A stretch of 64,000 nt of DNA from Kitasatospora sp. MAP12-44 (GTDB taxonomy: Bacteria > Actinomycetota > Actinomycetes > Streptomycetales > Streptomycetaceae), in assembly GCF_029892095.1 (NCBI RefSeq), contig NZ_JARZAE010000004.1, positions 372,001 to 436,000 of the forward strand, in the 5' to 3' direction. Below the pieces are notes generated by a model. That model saw only the letters and a list, made by a program, of their open reading frames with translations, made no database searches and had not been told where the DNA came from. Each line of letters opens with the position of its first letter. Within the stretch, counting starts at the first letter, position 1. This document shows positions 1 through 8,754 of this stretch, piece after piece. The position numbers and the translations under genes are program-made.

Positions 1-172
1 GGCCGACGATGGCGAAAACGATGGCCACCACGATTCCTAGTACTGCCAAGGTATCTGCGCGCTTCCACTCCTCTCCTGTCCCTAGTGCACGAAGAATCCA
101 AAACCGCTGTCTCCCCTTCCGGGGCTCTGATGGATCCTTCTTCCGCGGCACTGGTGGATCCGTCTCAGCCAC
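1..172 (-). CDS. partial hypothetical membrane protein (N-terminus)
   Basis: A reading frame runs leftward off the window edge from a GTG at 172 that follows a GAGG-containing ribosome site. About 57 residues are visible: a charged, proline-rich start (MAETDPPVPRKKD), then GRQRFWILRALGTGEEW, then a hydrophobic stretch (LAVLGIVVAIVFAIVG) that reads as one transmembrane helix reaching the edge. No family is recognised. An in-frame TGA just upstream of the GTG supports this as the N-terminus. Coding is inferred from frame openness and composition only. Confidence 0.45.
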   Translation of the reverse strand, partial: MAETDPPVPRKKDPSEPRKGRQRFWILRALGTGEEWKRADTLAVLGIVVAIVFAIVG

Positions 173-469
173 AACGCCTCACCTCGCCTCTCACCCAGGC
201 CATAAACTTCACTCTGGCGGACATGAATCGCATGGATAAGGCCGGTGCGACAGCCATATCTCATTACGTTAATCGCCTGGCGCGTACCCCACGTCGCGGG
301 AATGCTCCATCCGGTCTCCGATGCAACGCCACGGCTGCGTCTTGCGTGGCCCGGCGCGGGAGGGAGTGGGCCCCCTTCAGGCCGTCCGAGGCAGGCTCGG
401 ACGGCCTCCAGGCGGCTCGAGGCTTACGCTGGCGCCGTCAAGACGTGAGTTTGGTGGCAGAGGGCGGGT
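173..469. other. non-coding stretch left of IS element
   Basis: About 300 bases between the partial membrane protein start and the left inverted repeat of the IS. Several short open frames exist here, but none has a good start site or recognisable product. It should contain the promoter of the leftward partial gene. Confidence 0.4.
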
Positions 470-495
470 TAGTACGCCAGTGTGACTTCGCGATC
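470..495 (+). repeat. left terminal inverted repeat of IS
   Basis: The core AGTACGCCAGTGTGACTT matches the reverse complement of 1991-2016 with two mismatches across 26 bases. The inner end overlaps the stop of the transposase remnant. Confidence 0.75.
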
Positions 496-1705
496 TACGT
501 GCTTGAGGGAATGGAGAGTCGCCGTCGGTAGTGGCTGCGACGTGCCGAAGCTTGATGGCTTCTGCGCCAGTTCGACCAGTGCAGGAGCGCGTTCAGGGAC
601 GTGACCGGCGGGCTGAGCAGTGCGCCGATCAAGCGGCGGATTTCCGGGACGGTCAGGTCAACCGGCTCTCCGCCTCGGGCGGGACGGTTCGGATCCGCAG
701 GTCTGGTCGGCCGCGCGTCGTCGGTGGCCAGGAACGCAAGGGCGAACATAGCAAGGGTGACGTGCCTGTGCCAGGCGGTCCAGTTGCGAACCTGGTAGTG
801 GTCCAGGCCGACCTGACCCTTGGCCGTCTGGAAGCGCTCTAGCGGGGCCCCTTCGCCCCGGAACCGGCGCTCTGCCGCTGCCAGGTCGAGGCAGGCAGCC
901 GGTCGGCGGCCTCGTCCGCGCGGATCAAGGTGCGGCCCTGGTTGATCCGTACCCTGGTCGCGCAGGAGACCGCCAGCACGTAGCCCACCTCGCGGGCCTC
1001 CAACCCGGCCCGCAGGCCGGGATCCTGGCCATAGGCCTCATCGCCGGTCACCCACGACGTCCCAACTCCGGCATCCAGAGCCGCCGTGATCATCTGCAGG
1101 GCGAGACGGGGCTTGGTCGCGAAGACGACGTCCTCGGGCACTCCGGTCCTGCGGCGCCGTTCGGTGTCCTTGCTCCATGTGTGTTCGGGAAGGTAGAGCC
1201 GGCGGTCGATCAACGCCCTTCCCCTGCTGGAGGCATAGGCGAGGAAGACGCCCACCTGGCTGTTCTCGATCCGACCGGCGGTGCCGGTGTATTGCCGCTG
1301 GACGCCTACCGAGCCGCGGCCCTTCTTCAGGAATCCGGTCTCGTCCACGATCAGAACACCATCGCCGGTGCCGAGACGATCCACGACGTAGCGGCGGACC
1401 TCGTCACGTGCCGCGGCCGCGTCCCAGCGGGCACTGCGCAGCAGCCGCTGCATCGGACCGGGACGATGATGGCCGGCGTGCTCTGCCAGCTGCCAGCAGT
1501 TCTTGCGCTCGGTCCCGGGCAACAACCCGAGGAGATAGGCGCGGGCAGTGGCCCGAGGTTCCACCCGCCCGAACAGGCCCGCGATCCGAGCCATGCCGTG
1601 GTCGAACAACGCCCGCCATCGATCAGGGTCTACGCTATGGCCCGCGGCCACCGCACGATCTTCAAGAGTCCACACAAACCCTTGATCATCTCGCGGTGGC
1701 CGCAC
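495..1705 (-). pseudogene. IS701-family transposase, internally deleted and frameshifted
   Basis: The N-terminal frame (839-1705) carries IS701/DDE transposase features: GLFGRVEPRATARAYLLGLL, the first catalytic Asp region VLIVDETGFLKKG and the second in WVTGDEAYG. It stops at 839 just after GSGAKGPR. In a shifted frame the sequence resumes as LERFQTAKGQVGLDHYQVR and continues through WTAWHRHVTLAMFALAFL to a HWSNWRRSHQASARRSHYRRR tail ending at 495. In intact relatives about 60 residues normally separate these two blocks, so a deletion with frameshift has removed the segment leading to the catalytic Glu region. The gene cannot make an active transposase. Confidence 0.8.
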
Positions 1706-1708
1706 GTA

Positions 1709-1968
1709 TCAGGCGTCGTAGTACTCACCGTCGTCGCCCTGAACCCGCGCGCCCAGCGCCTTCGCCATCTCGCCCATCGTCGCGATCACCGCATCGCGCT
1801 CGGGTTCTTGGACACGATCCGCCCGGCGTTCCACCACAGCGGAACCACCATGAGGCCGGGATCGGCAGCGACCACCGCTTCCCACACCGCCGCGCTGATG
1901 TCCTGGCCCTCTTCATCCCACCAGTTCTCACGGCGGGTGATGTGCACGTCGTAGCCCATGGCCAGCAA
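1709..1968 (-). pseudogene. passenger hypothetical protein, frameshifted
   Basis: The frame opens with MLAMGYDVHITRREN and WWDEEGQDIS and runs to NPSAMR, where it stops. One base shift away, ERDAVIATMGEMAKALGARV continues to GDDGEYYDA and a stop at 1709. The MGYDxHITR opening and the GxxGEYYDA ending are typical of a small uncharacterised protein family that is common in streptomycetes. It lies inside the terminal repeats of the IS, directly upstream of and co-oriented with the transposase, so it looks like cargo. Function is unknown. Confidence 0.6.
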
Positions 1969-1990
1969 GAGTATGCCGCGAGACCGACAT

Positions 1991-2016
1991 GATCGCTAAG
2001 TCACACTGGAGTACTA
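1991..2016 (-). repeat. right terminal inverted repeat of IS
   Basis: The partner of 470-495, containing AAGTCACACTGGAGTACT. It ends at the TAG that is read as the stop codon of the neighbouring leftward ATP-grasp gene. Confidence 0.75.
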
Positions 2017-2823
2017 GTCGTGCTGTCTGATGAACCGTTGGTCAGCTGCGGCGACCTGGGCGTGTGGCCCGGTCGCGCGCAGCACGACGTCGAGGACCGC
2101 GTCCGGGTCAGCGGCGTAACTGTGGGCGAACCACGGCATGTTGGCCTCCACGACCGCCCACTGCTCGCGTCCGGTGTCCGGGTCCTGGATGAGCCCGACG
2201 TCGACGGCCACGGCGCTGGGCAGCGTGTCGCGCGCAGCGGCCAGCAGCGTCTCGGCGAAAGCGCGCACCTGGGTCTCGTTGCCGTCCCCGTCAAGCCGGG
2301 CGGTGTCCAGCCGTCCGTACCGGGCGTAGCGGCTGCCGGTCGCGATCTGGCCGTCCAGCACGAACAACCGATACTCGACGGCGAACGTCACGACGTCGGA
2401 GAGCAGCACCAACGTGTCGGGGTCGATCCGCTCACCCTGGCGGGGCAGCCGGCTGCCGTCCGCGTAGACCGCCGCGGGGAACTGCTTGTCGCTGGGTGGT
2501 TTCGCGAACAGCGGGCGACGCGCGGTCCGTGCCTCGGACAGTGTGGTCAGCTCGATGCAGCGGCCCGTGAACTCCTCCGGCAGCCCGGCGAGCCAGTCGT
2601 CGGCGGGCTGCAGCAGCGCCAGATCCAGCCGGCCGCCGATCCGATCGGCCGCGAGCGGCCCGCCGTACCAGTGCACGCATCGGCCGGCCAGCGTCTGCGG
2701 GGGCAGCGGCCCGTCCAGCCGCGCGACCTCCAGGCCACGGCGCACGGCGGCTTCGGCGAGCAACACGGTCGTGCCGGTCTGCTGAGCGGGGGTCAGCAGC
2801 ACCGGCACCGGGCCCGCGTTCAC
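2014..2823 (-). CDS. ATP-grasp domain protein (DUF4343-like)
   Basis: 269 aa, starting at a GTG that overlaps the stop of the upstream gene (GTGA), so translation is probably coupled. It begins MNAGPVPVLLTPAQQTG. The C-terminal half has an ATP-grasp-like layout: a lysine region (PLFAKPPSDKQF), EYRLFVLDGQI, and VAVDVGLIQDPDTGREQWAVVEANMPW, where the final Glu-x-Asn is the usual metal/ATP site. Such proteins ligate a carboxylate to an amine or thiol, but the substrate is unknown. The stop codon lies exactly in the IS right edge, so the last residues may have been set by the insertion. Confidence 0.75.
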   Translation of the reverse strand: MNAGPVPVLLTPAQQTGTTVLLAEAAVRRGLEVARLDGPLPPQTLAGRCVHWYGGPLAADRIGGRLDLALLQPADDWLAGLPEEFTGRCIELTTLSEARTARRPLFAKPPSDKQFPAAVYADGSRLPRQGERIDPDTLVLLSDVVTFAVEYRLFVLDGQIATGSRYARYGRLDTARLDGDGNETQVRAFAETLLAAARDTLPSAVAVDVGLIQDPDTGREQWAVVEANMPWFAHSYAADPDAVLDVVLRATGPHAQVAAADQRFIRQHD

Positions 2824-3179
2824 GCGGGCGGCCGGAACTCGTGGACGACCTCGATGGCGCCGATGATGTGCCGGTTGAACTCCGCCAACTCCTCGGCCGG
2901 TACCCACAGTTCGAGGATCGTCTCACCGCCCGCCTGGCGAACCGGGTAACGCGCCAGGAACTCGGCGTCGACCTCGAAGCGCGTCACATAACCGACACCG
3001 AAAGCCGGCACGTTCCAGTCCCGCGCGATGCGGACCGCGTAGTCCTCGTTCAACACCGGGTAGAAGATGGGCTGCTCGGGCAGGCGCGGCGGCCAGGCCC
3101 GCCAGCCGGACGCCTCAACCAGCGCGAGCTCCTCCGGGCCGGTCGGACGCCACAGCGTCGTTGACTGCGCCTGACTCAT
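2820..3179 (-). CDS. conserved 119-aa protein paired with ATP-grasp enzyme
   Basis: 119 aa with no signal peptide or membrane segment. Conserved-looking blocks are LWRPTGPEELALVEASGWRAW, PPRLPEQPIFYPVLNEDYA, ARDWNVPAFGVGYVTRFEVD and ELWVPAEELAEFNRHIIGAI. Streptomycete homologues are often labelled 'ADP-ribosylation/crystallin J1', a name with little functional support. It is the first gene of a two-gene unit with the ATP-grasp enzyme (4-base overlap), so the two probably act in one pathway. A 20-base palindrome sits 17 bases upstream of the start. Confidence 0.75.
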   Translation of the reverse strand: MSQAQSTTLWRPTGPEELALVEASGWRAWPPRLPEQPIFYPVLNEDYAVRIARDWNVPAFGVGYVTRFEVDAEFLARYPVRQAGGETILELWVPAEELAEFNRHIIGAIEVVHEFRPPA

Positions 3180-3195
3180 CGGGCACCTCTCGTTC

Positions 3196-3215
3196 GGCTG
3201 ATCATCTGATCAGCC
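3196..3215. promoter_or_regulatory. perfect palindrome upstream of the two-gene unit
   Basis: GGCTGATCA-TC-TGATCAGCC is a 9-2-9 perfect inverted repeat between the start of the 119-aa gene (3179) and the end of pntB (3294). Its position suits an operator for a dimeric repressor of the two-gene unit. The arms are short for a terminator and it is not followed by a T run. Confidence 0.5.
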
Positions 3216-3293
3216 GCCCACCGTAACGGCCGCCCAGCGCCGAGGACGAGCGGATATCCGCAGCCCCGCCATCAGACCCGGCCTTACCCGATC

Positions 3294-4757
3294 TCAGCCG
3301 GCCACCGTCGTGCGGCGGGCGGCCGGCTCCGGGGTGCGCGGGGCCTCGGCGGGGAGGGCCTGGAGGATCTGCCCGACGCTGTGCTTGGCGTCGCCGAAGA
3401 GCATGCTGCTGTTCTCGCGGAAGAACAGCGGGTTCTGTACGCCCGCGTACCCGGAGGCCATCGACCGCTTGAAGACGACGACCTGCTCCGCCTCCCACAC
3501 CCGCAGCACCGGCATGCCGGCGATCGGGCTGGACGGGTCGTCGGTGGCGGCGGGATTGACCGTGTCGTTGGCACCGATGACCAGGACGACCGCGGTGTCG
3601 GCGAAGTCGTCGTTGATCTCGTCCATCTCCAGGACGATGTCGTAGGGCACCTTCGCCTCGGCCAGCAGCACGTTCATGTGCCCGGGCAGGCGGCCGGCGA
3701 CGGGGTGGACGCCGAAGCGGACCTCGACGCCGCGCTCGCGCAGCCGGCGGGTCAGCTCCGCGACCTCGTGCTGCGCCTGCGCCACCGCCATGCCGTAGCC
3801 CGGCGCGATGACCACCGACCGGGCCCGGACCAGGAGTTCCGCCGCCTCCTGGGCACGGATCTCGCGGTGCTCGCCCTGCTCCTGCGCCTCGCCCGAGGGG
3901 GCTTCGATGCCGAAGCCGCCCGCGATGACCGAGACGAAGGAGCGGTTCATCGCCTTGCACATGATGTACGACAGGTAGGCGCCCGAGGAGCCGACCAGCG
4001 CGCCGGTGACGATGAGCAGGTTGTTGTCGAGCAGGAACCCGGCGGCCGCCGCGGCCCAGCCGGAGTAGCTGTTGAGCATGGAGACGACCACGGGCATGTC
4101 GCCGCCGCCGATCGAGGCGACCAGATGCCAGCCCAGCGCGAGCGCGAGCACGGTGACCGCGACCATCAGCGCGAGGTCGGGGGTGGCGGTGAACCAGATC
4201 GTCAGGGCCACGAAGGCGGCCAGCGCGCCGATGTTGAGCGCGTTCTTGCCGGGCAGCGTCAGCGGGCGCGAGGGGATCCGGGCGGACAGCTTGAGGAAGG
4301 CGACGATGGAGCCGGTGAAGGTGACCGCCCCGATGAAGATGCCGATGAAGACCTCGGCGTGGTGGATACCCAGCAGGTCGGCGGCGATGCGGGTCTGCGC
4401 CGAGCCGTGCGACTCGACCTCCAGGTAGCTGTCCCAGCCGACCAGCACCGCGGCGAGGCCGACGAAACTGTGCAGGACGGCGATGAGTTCGGGCATCTGC
4501 GTCATCTCGACCTGCCGCGCCCGCCACAGGCCGATCGCCGCGCCCAGCGCCATCGCGAGAACGATCAGGGCGGCCGCGCCGGCCGCGATGCTCTGGGCCG
4601 CCACCACGACCGTGGCGACCAGGGCGAGGGCCATGCCGGCGATCCCGTAGACGACGCCGGCGCGGGAGGTGCGGTGCTGGGACAGGCCGGCCAGGCTGAG
4701 GATGAACAGCAGCGCCGCGACCAGATCGGCGGCGTGGGAGGCTGTGGTGGACGTCAT
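3294..4757 (-). CDS. pntB: NAD(P) transhydrogenase subunit beta
   Basis: 487 aa, the usual PntB length. The N-terminal half is a bundle of hydrophobic helices (from [14 protein letters not shown] onward) with the proton-channel region ([14 protein letters not shown]). The C-terminal third is the NADP(H)-binding domain III with [67 protein letters not shown] and [14 protein letters not shown]. The enzyme moves hydride between NADH and NADP+ using the proton gradient. It starts 6 bases after the pntA stop, in the same operon. Confidence 0.95.
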   Translation of the reverse strand: MTSTTASHAADLVAALLFILSLAGLSQHRTSRAGVVYGIAGMALALVATVVVAAQSIAAGAAALIVLAMALGAAIGLWRARQVEMTQMPELIAVLHSFVGLAAVLVGWDSYLEVESHGSAQTRIAADLLGIHHAEVFIGIFIGAVTFTGSIVAFLKLSARIPSRPLTLPGKNALNIGALAAFVALTIWFTATPDLALMVAVTVLALALGWHLVASIGGGDMPVVVSMLNSYSGWAAAAAGFLLDNNLLIVTGALVGSSGAYLSYIMCKAMNRSFVSVIAGGFGIEAPSGEAQEQGEHREIRAQEAAELLVRARSVVIAPGYGMAVAQAQHEVAELTRRLRERGVEVRFGVHPVAGRLPGHMNVLLAEAKVPYDIVLEMDEINDDFADTAVVLVIGANDTVNPAATDDPSSPIAGMPVLRVWEAEQVVVFKRSMASGYAGVQNPLFFRENSSMLFGDAKHSVGQILQALPAEAPRTPEPAARRTTVAG

Positions 4758-4763
4758 CGGGGC

Positions 4764-6350
4764 TCAGCGCCTTTCCGGGGCGGGGGCGGGGGCGGGGGCG
4801 GTCGAGAACATGTTCAGCATGCGGCGGGTGACGGCGAAACCGCCGAAGATGTTCACACTCGTCAGCAGGATCGCCACGAAGGACAGGACCGTGACGACCA
4901 CGCTCTCGTGCCCGATCTGCAGCAGGGCACCGATCACCACGATCCCGGAGATCGCGTTGGTCACCGACATCAGCGGGGTGTGCAGGGCGTGGTGGACCTT
5001 GCCGATGACGTAGTAGCCGATGACCACCGCGAGCGCGAACACCGTGAAGTTCTCGGCGAGTTGGGCCGGGGCGAAGGCGACGGTCGCGAACATCGCCAGC
5101 ATGCCGGCGCCGATCAGGCCGAAGCGGGCCGCCGGAGTGAGCCGGGACTGCTTCGGCTGCACGGCCGGTGCGGCCGCGGCAGGCTGCGCGGCGGGGGCGG
5201 CGGAGACCGCCACGGGTGGCGGCGGCCAGGTGATCTCCCCCACTCGCACCACGGTCACCGCCCGTTGGACCACGTCGTCGAAGTCGAGGGCCAACTGCCC
5301 GTCCTTGCCGGGCGTCAGCAGCTTCAGCAGGTTGACCAGGTTGGTGCCGAACAGCTGGGAGGCCTGGGCGGGCAGCCGGGCCGCGAGGTCGGTGTAGCCG
5401 ATGATGGTGACGCCGTTGCCGGTGACCACCGCGCGCCCCGGCACGGTGCCCTCGACGTTGCCGCCCTGCACGGCGGCCATGTCGACGATGACGCTGCCGG
5501 ACTTCATCGCCGCCACGTCCTCGGCGGTGAGCAGGCGCGGAGCGGGACGGCCGGGAATGAGCGCGGTGGTGATGACGATGTCCACCTCCCGCGCCTGCTC
5601 GCGGTAGAGCTCGGCGGCCGCGCGGTCGTAGTCGGCGGAGGTCGCCCGGGCGTAGCCGTCCGTACCGGCCTCCTGGGCGACCTGGACGGCGAGGTACTCA
5701 CCACCCACCGACCTGACCTGGTCGGCGACTTCGGGCCGGGGGTCGGTCGCGCGGACGATCGCGCCCAGGCTGGAGGCGGCGCCGATGGCGGCGAGCCCGG
5801 CCACGCCGGCGCCGGCCACCAGGACCTTCGCCGGGGGGACCTTGCCCGCGGCCGTCACCTGGCCGGTGAAGAAGCGCCCGAAGACGTGAGCCGCCTCGAT
5901 CACCGCCCGGTACCCGGCGATGTTCGCCATCGAGCTGAGCACGTCCATCGACTGCGCCCGCGAGATCCGCGGCACCGCGTCCAGCGCCAGTGCCGTGACC
6001 GGACGCGAGGACAGCGCCTCAAGGAGTTCGGGCCGCTGGGCCGGGGCGAGCAAGCCGACCACGGTCGCGCCATCACTCAACCGGGCGATCTCCCCGGTCG
6101 ACGGGGCGTTGACCTTCAGGACGGCGTCGGCCGACCAGGCGTCGCCGATGCTCGCGCCGGCCTCGGCGTAGGCGTCGTCGGTGAAGCCGGAGGCCGAGCC
6201 GGCCCCGGACTCGACGACCACCTCGTAGCCGAGTGCGAGCAGCCCGCCCACGGTCGACGGGGTGGCCGCGACGCGGGTCTCTCCTGGGGTGGACTCGGTG
6301 ACCACACCGATGCGCTGAGGGGGTTGGTGCGTGGAGCCGGGTACGGACAT
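4764..6350 (-). CDS. pntA: NAD(P) transhydrogenase subunit alpha (fused)
   Basis: 528 aa from the ATG at 6350 ([17 protein letters not shown]). A longer frame exists upstream, but the family starts with IGVxxExxPGExRVAxTP, so the shorter start is chosen. Domain I is the alanine-dehydrogenase-like NAD(H) domain with the [22 protein letters not shown]ossmann turn. A proline/alanine linker follows (about residues 395-420), then three to four membrane helices ([23 protein letters not shown] onward). Alpha1 and alpha2 are thus fused, as in E. coli, not split as in many actinobacteria. It forms the enzyme with PntB. Confidence 0.93.
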   Translation of the reverse strand: MSVPGSTHQPPQRIGVVTESTPGETRVAATPSTVGGLLALGYEVVVESGAGSASGFTDDAYAEAGASIGDAWSADAVLKVNAPSTGEIARLSDGATVVGLLAPAQRPELLEALSSRPVTALALDAVPRISRAQSMDVLSSMANIAGYRAVIEAAHVFGRFFTGQVTAAGKVPPAKVLVAGAGVAGLAAIGAASSLGAIVRATDPRPEVADQVRSVGGEYLAVQVAQEAGTDGYARATSADYDRAAAELYREQAREVDIVITTALIPGRPAPRLLTAEDVAAMKSGSVIVDMAAVQGGNVEGTVPGRAVVTGNGVTIIGYTDLAARLPAQASQLFGTNLVNLLKLLTPGKDGQLALDFDDVVQRAVTVVRVGEITWPPPPVAVSAAPAAQPAAAAPAVQPKQSRLTPAARFGLIGAGMLAMFATVAFAPAQLAENFTVFALAVVIGYYVIGKVHHALHTPLMSVTNAISGIVVIGALLQIGHESVVVTVLSFVAILLTSVNIFGGFAVTRRMLNMFSTAPAPAPAPERR

Positions 6351-6381
6351 CTCTGGTGGCTCTCTCTCGTCGCAGGACAGC

Positions 6382-6424
6382 AGCTGAGGACAGGAGCTGA
6401 GGACGGGGGATCTGAGGACGGGGA
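6382..6424. repeat. imperfect direct repeats upstream of pntA
   Basis: Three near copies of CTGAGGACRGG lie in the 235-base space between paaK and pntA. They could be regulatory sites in the pntA leader or simple slippage products. No clear -35/-10 pair was picked out. Confidence 0.3.
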
Positions 6425-6585
6425 TCTGTGGTCCGCAATCGTCCTCCCCTTGGCCGCTGGAACCTACACGGCCGGGCCGGGCCGGCGCAGGGGTCGGAGC
6501 CGTGACATGTTTCACCACAACTCGGGCCTGCCGAGCGGGTATGACTATCTGATAGGGCTGCGTCAGCTCGCCCGGGCCTGCCCGA

Positions 6586-7938
6586 TCACTGCTCGCGCAG
6601 GTCCCTGACCCGGCGGATCTTGCCGACTGAGCGTTCCAGTGTCTCGGGGTCGACGATCGCGACCTCGACGCTCACCCCGACGCTGTCCTTGACGCCCCTG
6701 CCGATCGCCCGGGCGGCGGCCTCGCGCTGCTCGGGCCCGAGCGCCGCGGAGCGCGCCTCGACCTGGACCGTCAGGTGGTCCATCCGGCCGCGTCGGGTCA
6801 GCTGGATCTGGAAGTGCGGCGCGACGCCGGGGGTGCGCAGCACGATCTCCTCGATCTGGCTGGGGAAGAGGTTCACCCCGCGCAGGATGATCATGTCGTC
6901 GCAGCGGCCGGTGATCTTCTCGATCCGGCGGAAGGCGGGCCTGGCGGTGCCCGGCAGCAAGCGGGTCAGGTCGCGGGTCCGGTAGCGGATGATCGGCAGC
7001 GCCTCCTTGGTGAGCGAGGTGAACACCAGTTCACCACCGTCACCGTCGGCCAGCGCCTCGCCCGTGATCGGGTCGACGACCTCGGGGTAGAAGTGGTCCT
7101 CCCAGACGTGCAGGCCGTCCTTGGTCTCCACGCACTCCTGGGCGACGCCGGGGCCGATCACCTCGGACAGGCCGTAGATGTCCACCGCGTGGATGTCCAT
7201 CCGCTCCTCGATCTCACGGCGCATCTCCTCGGTCCAGGGCTCGGCACCGAAGATGCCGACCCTCAGCGAGGTCGAGCGCGGGTCGACGCCCTGGCGCTCG
7301 AACTCGTCGAGCAGGGTGAGCAGATAGGAGGGGGTGATCATGATGATCTCGGGCTCGAAGTCCCGGATGATCTGCACCTGGCGTGCGGTCATGCCGCCCG
7401 AGGCGGGGATCACCAGGCAGCCGGCCCGCTCGGCGCCGTAGTGGGCGCCGAGGCCGCCGGTGAACAGCCCGTAGCCGTAACTGATGTGCACCTTGTGCCC
7501 GGGGCGGCCGCCGGCGGCGCGGATCGAGCGGGCGACCACGTCGGCCCACATCGAGAGGTCGCGGTCGGTGTAGCCGACCACTACGGGACGTCCCGTGGTG
7601 CCGCTGGAGGCGTGCAAGCGCCGGACCTGGTCCATGGGCACGGCGAACATGCCGAAGGGGTAGGTGTCGCGCAGGTCGGCCTTGGTGGTGAAGGGGAACC
7701 TGGCCACGTCCGCCAGGCTGCGGCAGTCGGCGGGCGTGACCCCGGCCTCGTCGAACTTCCTGCGGTACAGCTCGACGTGGTCGTACGCGTGCCGCAGGGA
7801 CGCCTGGAGGCGGGCGAGTTGGAGATCCCGGAGCTCCGCGCGGGACATCCGCTCGGCGTCGTCGAGCAGCTCCGCGGGCAGGGGCTCCCCCAGGCGGGCT
7901 CGCGGGGACGCCTGCCACTTCGGTTCACTGCTGCTCAT
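6586..7938 (-). CDS. paaK: phenylacetate-CoA ligase
   Basis: 450 aa from the ATG at 7938 (MSSSEPKWQ). ANL-family adenylating enzyme with the P-loop-like SSGTTGRP at residues 111-118, the acceptor motif YGLSE, and the C-terminal hinge and lysine region ([12 protein letters not shown], then [21 protein letters not shown]). It activates phenylacetate to its CoA thioester, the entry step of the paa pathway. No other paa gene is in the window, so this copy is separate or the rest lies elsewhere. A longer in-frame ORF reaches an ATG at 8052 and would translate the octanucleotide repeat. The family start favours 7938. Confidence 0.92.
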   Translation of the reverse strand: MSSSEPKWQASPRARLGEPLPAELLDDAERMSRAELRDLQLARLQASLRHAYDHVELYRRKFDEAGVTPADCRSLADVARFPFTTKADLRDTYPFGMFAVPMDQVRRLHASSGTTGRPVVVGYTDRDLSMWADVVARSIRAAGGRPGHKVHISYGYGLFTGGLGAHYGAERAGCLVIPASGGMTARQVQIIRDFEPEIIMITPSYLLTLLDEFERQGVDPRSTSLRVGIFGAEPWTEEMRREIEERMDIHAVDIYGLSEVIGPGVAQECVETKDGLHVWEDHFYPEVVDPITGEALADGDGGELVFTSLTKEALPIIRYRTRDLTRLLPGTARPAFRRIEKITGRCDDMIILRGVNLFPSQIEEIVLRTPGVAPHFQIQLTRRGRMDHLTVQVEARSAALGPEQREAAARAIGRGVKDSVGVSVEVAIVDPETLERSVGKIRRVRDLREQ

Positions 7939-7979
7939 CGCGCCCCTGCCTTGCTCGCCGCCCTGGCACCCCGCCGCGC

Positions 7980-8035
7980 TGGCACCCTGGCACCCTGGCA
8001 CCTTGGCACCTTGGCACCTTGGTACCTTGGCACCA
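7980..8035. repeat. octanucleotide tandem repeat in paaK leader
   Basis: Seven copies of TGGCACCY (minus strand GGTGCCAR), one with a single base change, fill the paaK 5' leader. They end exactly where the inverted repeat at 8036 begins. An 8-base period changes reading frame with each copy gained or lost. It lies 41 bases upstream of the chosen paaK start. Confidence 0.85.
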
Positions 8036-8049
8036 ACCGAACATTCGGT
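8036..8049. promoter_or_regulatory. PaaR-like operator
   Basis: ACCGAA-CA-TTCGGT is a perfect inverted repeat (6-2-6). The PaaR (TetR family) operator described in Corynebacterium has an ACCGnnCGnnCGGT core, and this matches except for one base. It overlaps the expected -10 area of the paaK promoter, so repressor binding would block RNA polymerase. The assignment rests on motif likeness, and no paaR gene is seen in the window. Confidence 0.6.
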
Positions 8050-8068
8050 CATCCTGCGGCAAGGTCAA
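8043..8068 (-). promoter_or_regulatory. putative paaK promoter
   Basis: On the minus strand TTGACC (8063-8068) is followed after about 16 bases by GAATGT (inside the inverted repeat), a plausible -35/-10 pair driving paaK leftward. The operator covers the -10. Confidence 0.4.
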
Positions 8069-8172
8069 GTAACCCAGCAACGCCACGGCACGTCAAGGCT
8101 GGGACCCGCGCGGCGCCGCGGAACGCCCGGACCGACCGCCCATGGGTGGCGGTCGGTCGTGGCTGCCTTCCC

Positions 8173-8754
8173 TCACGTGGCCAGCTGGGAGAACCGGCCC
8201 CCATGATGGATCAGCGGTCCACCGCCGCCGTCCCCGATCTGACCCGCCTCGACCACCCGGCCGATGACCAGCGCGTGATCCTGCACCGGCAGGCGACTGA
8301 TCGGCGCGAGAGCCAGCCAGGCGAGGACGCCGTCGAGCACCGGCAGGCCCAGGACGCCGCGGTGCCATGCCGTCCGGGGCCCGAACTTCGCGCTGCCCGG
8401 CTCGGCGAACCTGCGCGCCAGCTCCTCCTGGTCCTGCGCGAGCAGGTGGACCATGACGTGCGGCGCGCTCTGCACGGTCGCCCAGGACGCCGAGTGCAGG
8501 CCGACGGTGAACGAGAGCAACGGCGGGTCGAGCGAGATCGAGGCCAGCGAGGTGGCGCAGAAGCCGACGGGCGACTCCTGGCCGGCGGTGATGACGGCGA
8601 CGCCCTTGGCGTGGTGGCGCATGACCACCCGAAACAGGCTCGCCCCCACGGCGGGCGCGCCCTCCCGCGCCGGCCCGTCGGCCGCCGCCTCCTCCGGCAC
8701 GGCCGCGCCCTCCCCGTCACCCGAGGCCCGCGCCTGGGAGGCGACCGTCGTCAC
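8173..8754 (-). CDS. flavin reductase-like FMN-binding split-barrel protein
   Basis: 193 aa with a GTG start overlapping the TPR gene stop (GTGA). A poorly conserved acidic N-terminus of about 40 residues precedes the split-barrel core: FRVVMRHHAKGVAVITAG, PVGFCATSLASISLDPPLLSF and SASWATVQSAPHVMVHLLA. Members use NAD(P)H to reduce FMN/FAD for a partner oxygenase or act as flavin-dependent enzymes themselves. It is the last gene of the peptide/M50/TPR unit, so it may supply reduced flavin to a modification step. It lies only 120 bases upstream of the paaK promoter elements, so read-through is possible. Confidence 0.85.
   Translation of the reverse strand: MTTVASQARASGDGEGAAVPEEAAADGPAREGAPAVGASLFRVVMRHHAKGVAVITAGQESPVGFCATSLASISLDPPLLSFTVGLHSASWATVQSAPHVMVHLLAQDQEELARRFAEPGSAKFGPRTAWHRGVLGLPVLDGVLAWLALAPISRLPVQDHALVIGRVVEAGQIGDGGGGPLIHHGGRFSQLAT

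Larger units (their letters stand above)
470..2016 (-). mobile_element. degenerate IS701-family-like insertion sequence
   Basis: The element is bounded by 26-base terminal inverted repeats (470-495 and 1991-2016) that differ at two positions. It encloses a broken IS701-type transposase and a small frameshifted passenger frame. The edges read TTAG at 469-472 and CTAG at 2014-2017, which fits a YTAR-like 4-base target duplication that has since drifted by one base. At about 1.55 kb it is slightly long for the family. The inner deletion in the transposase means it is almost certainly immobile by itself. The right edge touches the stop codon of the ATP-grasp gene. Confidence 0.75.

Noticed and set aside
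3381..6608. A 1075-codon open frame on the plus strand across pntB and pntA.
   Set aside because: Antisense shadow of the two clear transhydrogenase genes; composition is Asp/Gly/Arg-rich as expected from high-GC reverse frames.
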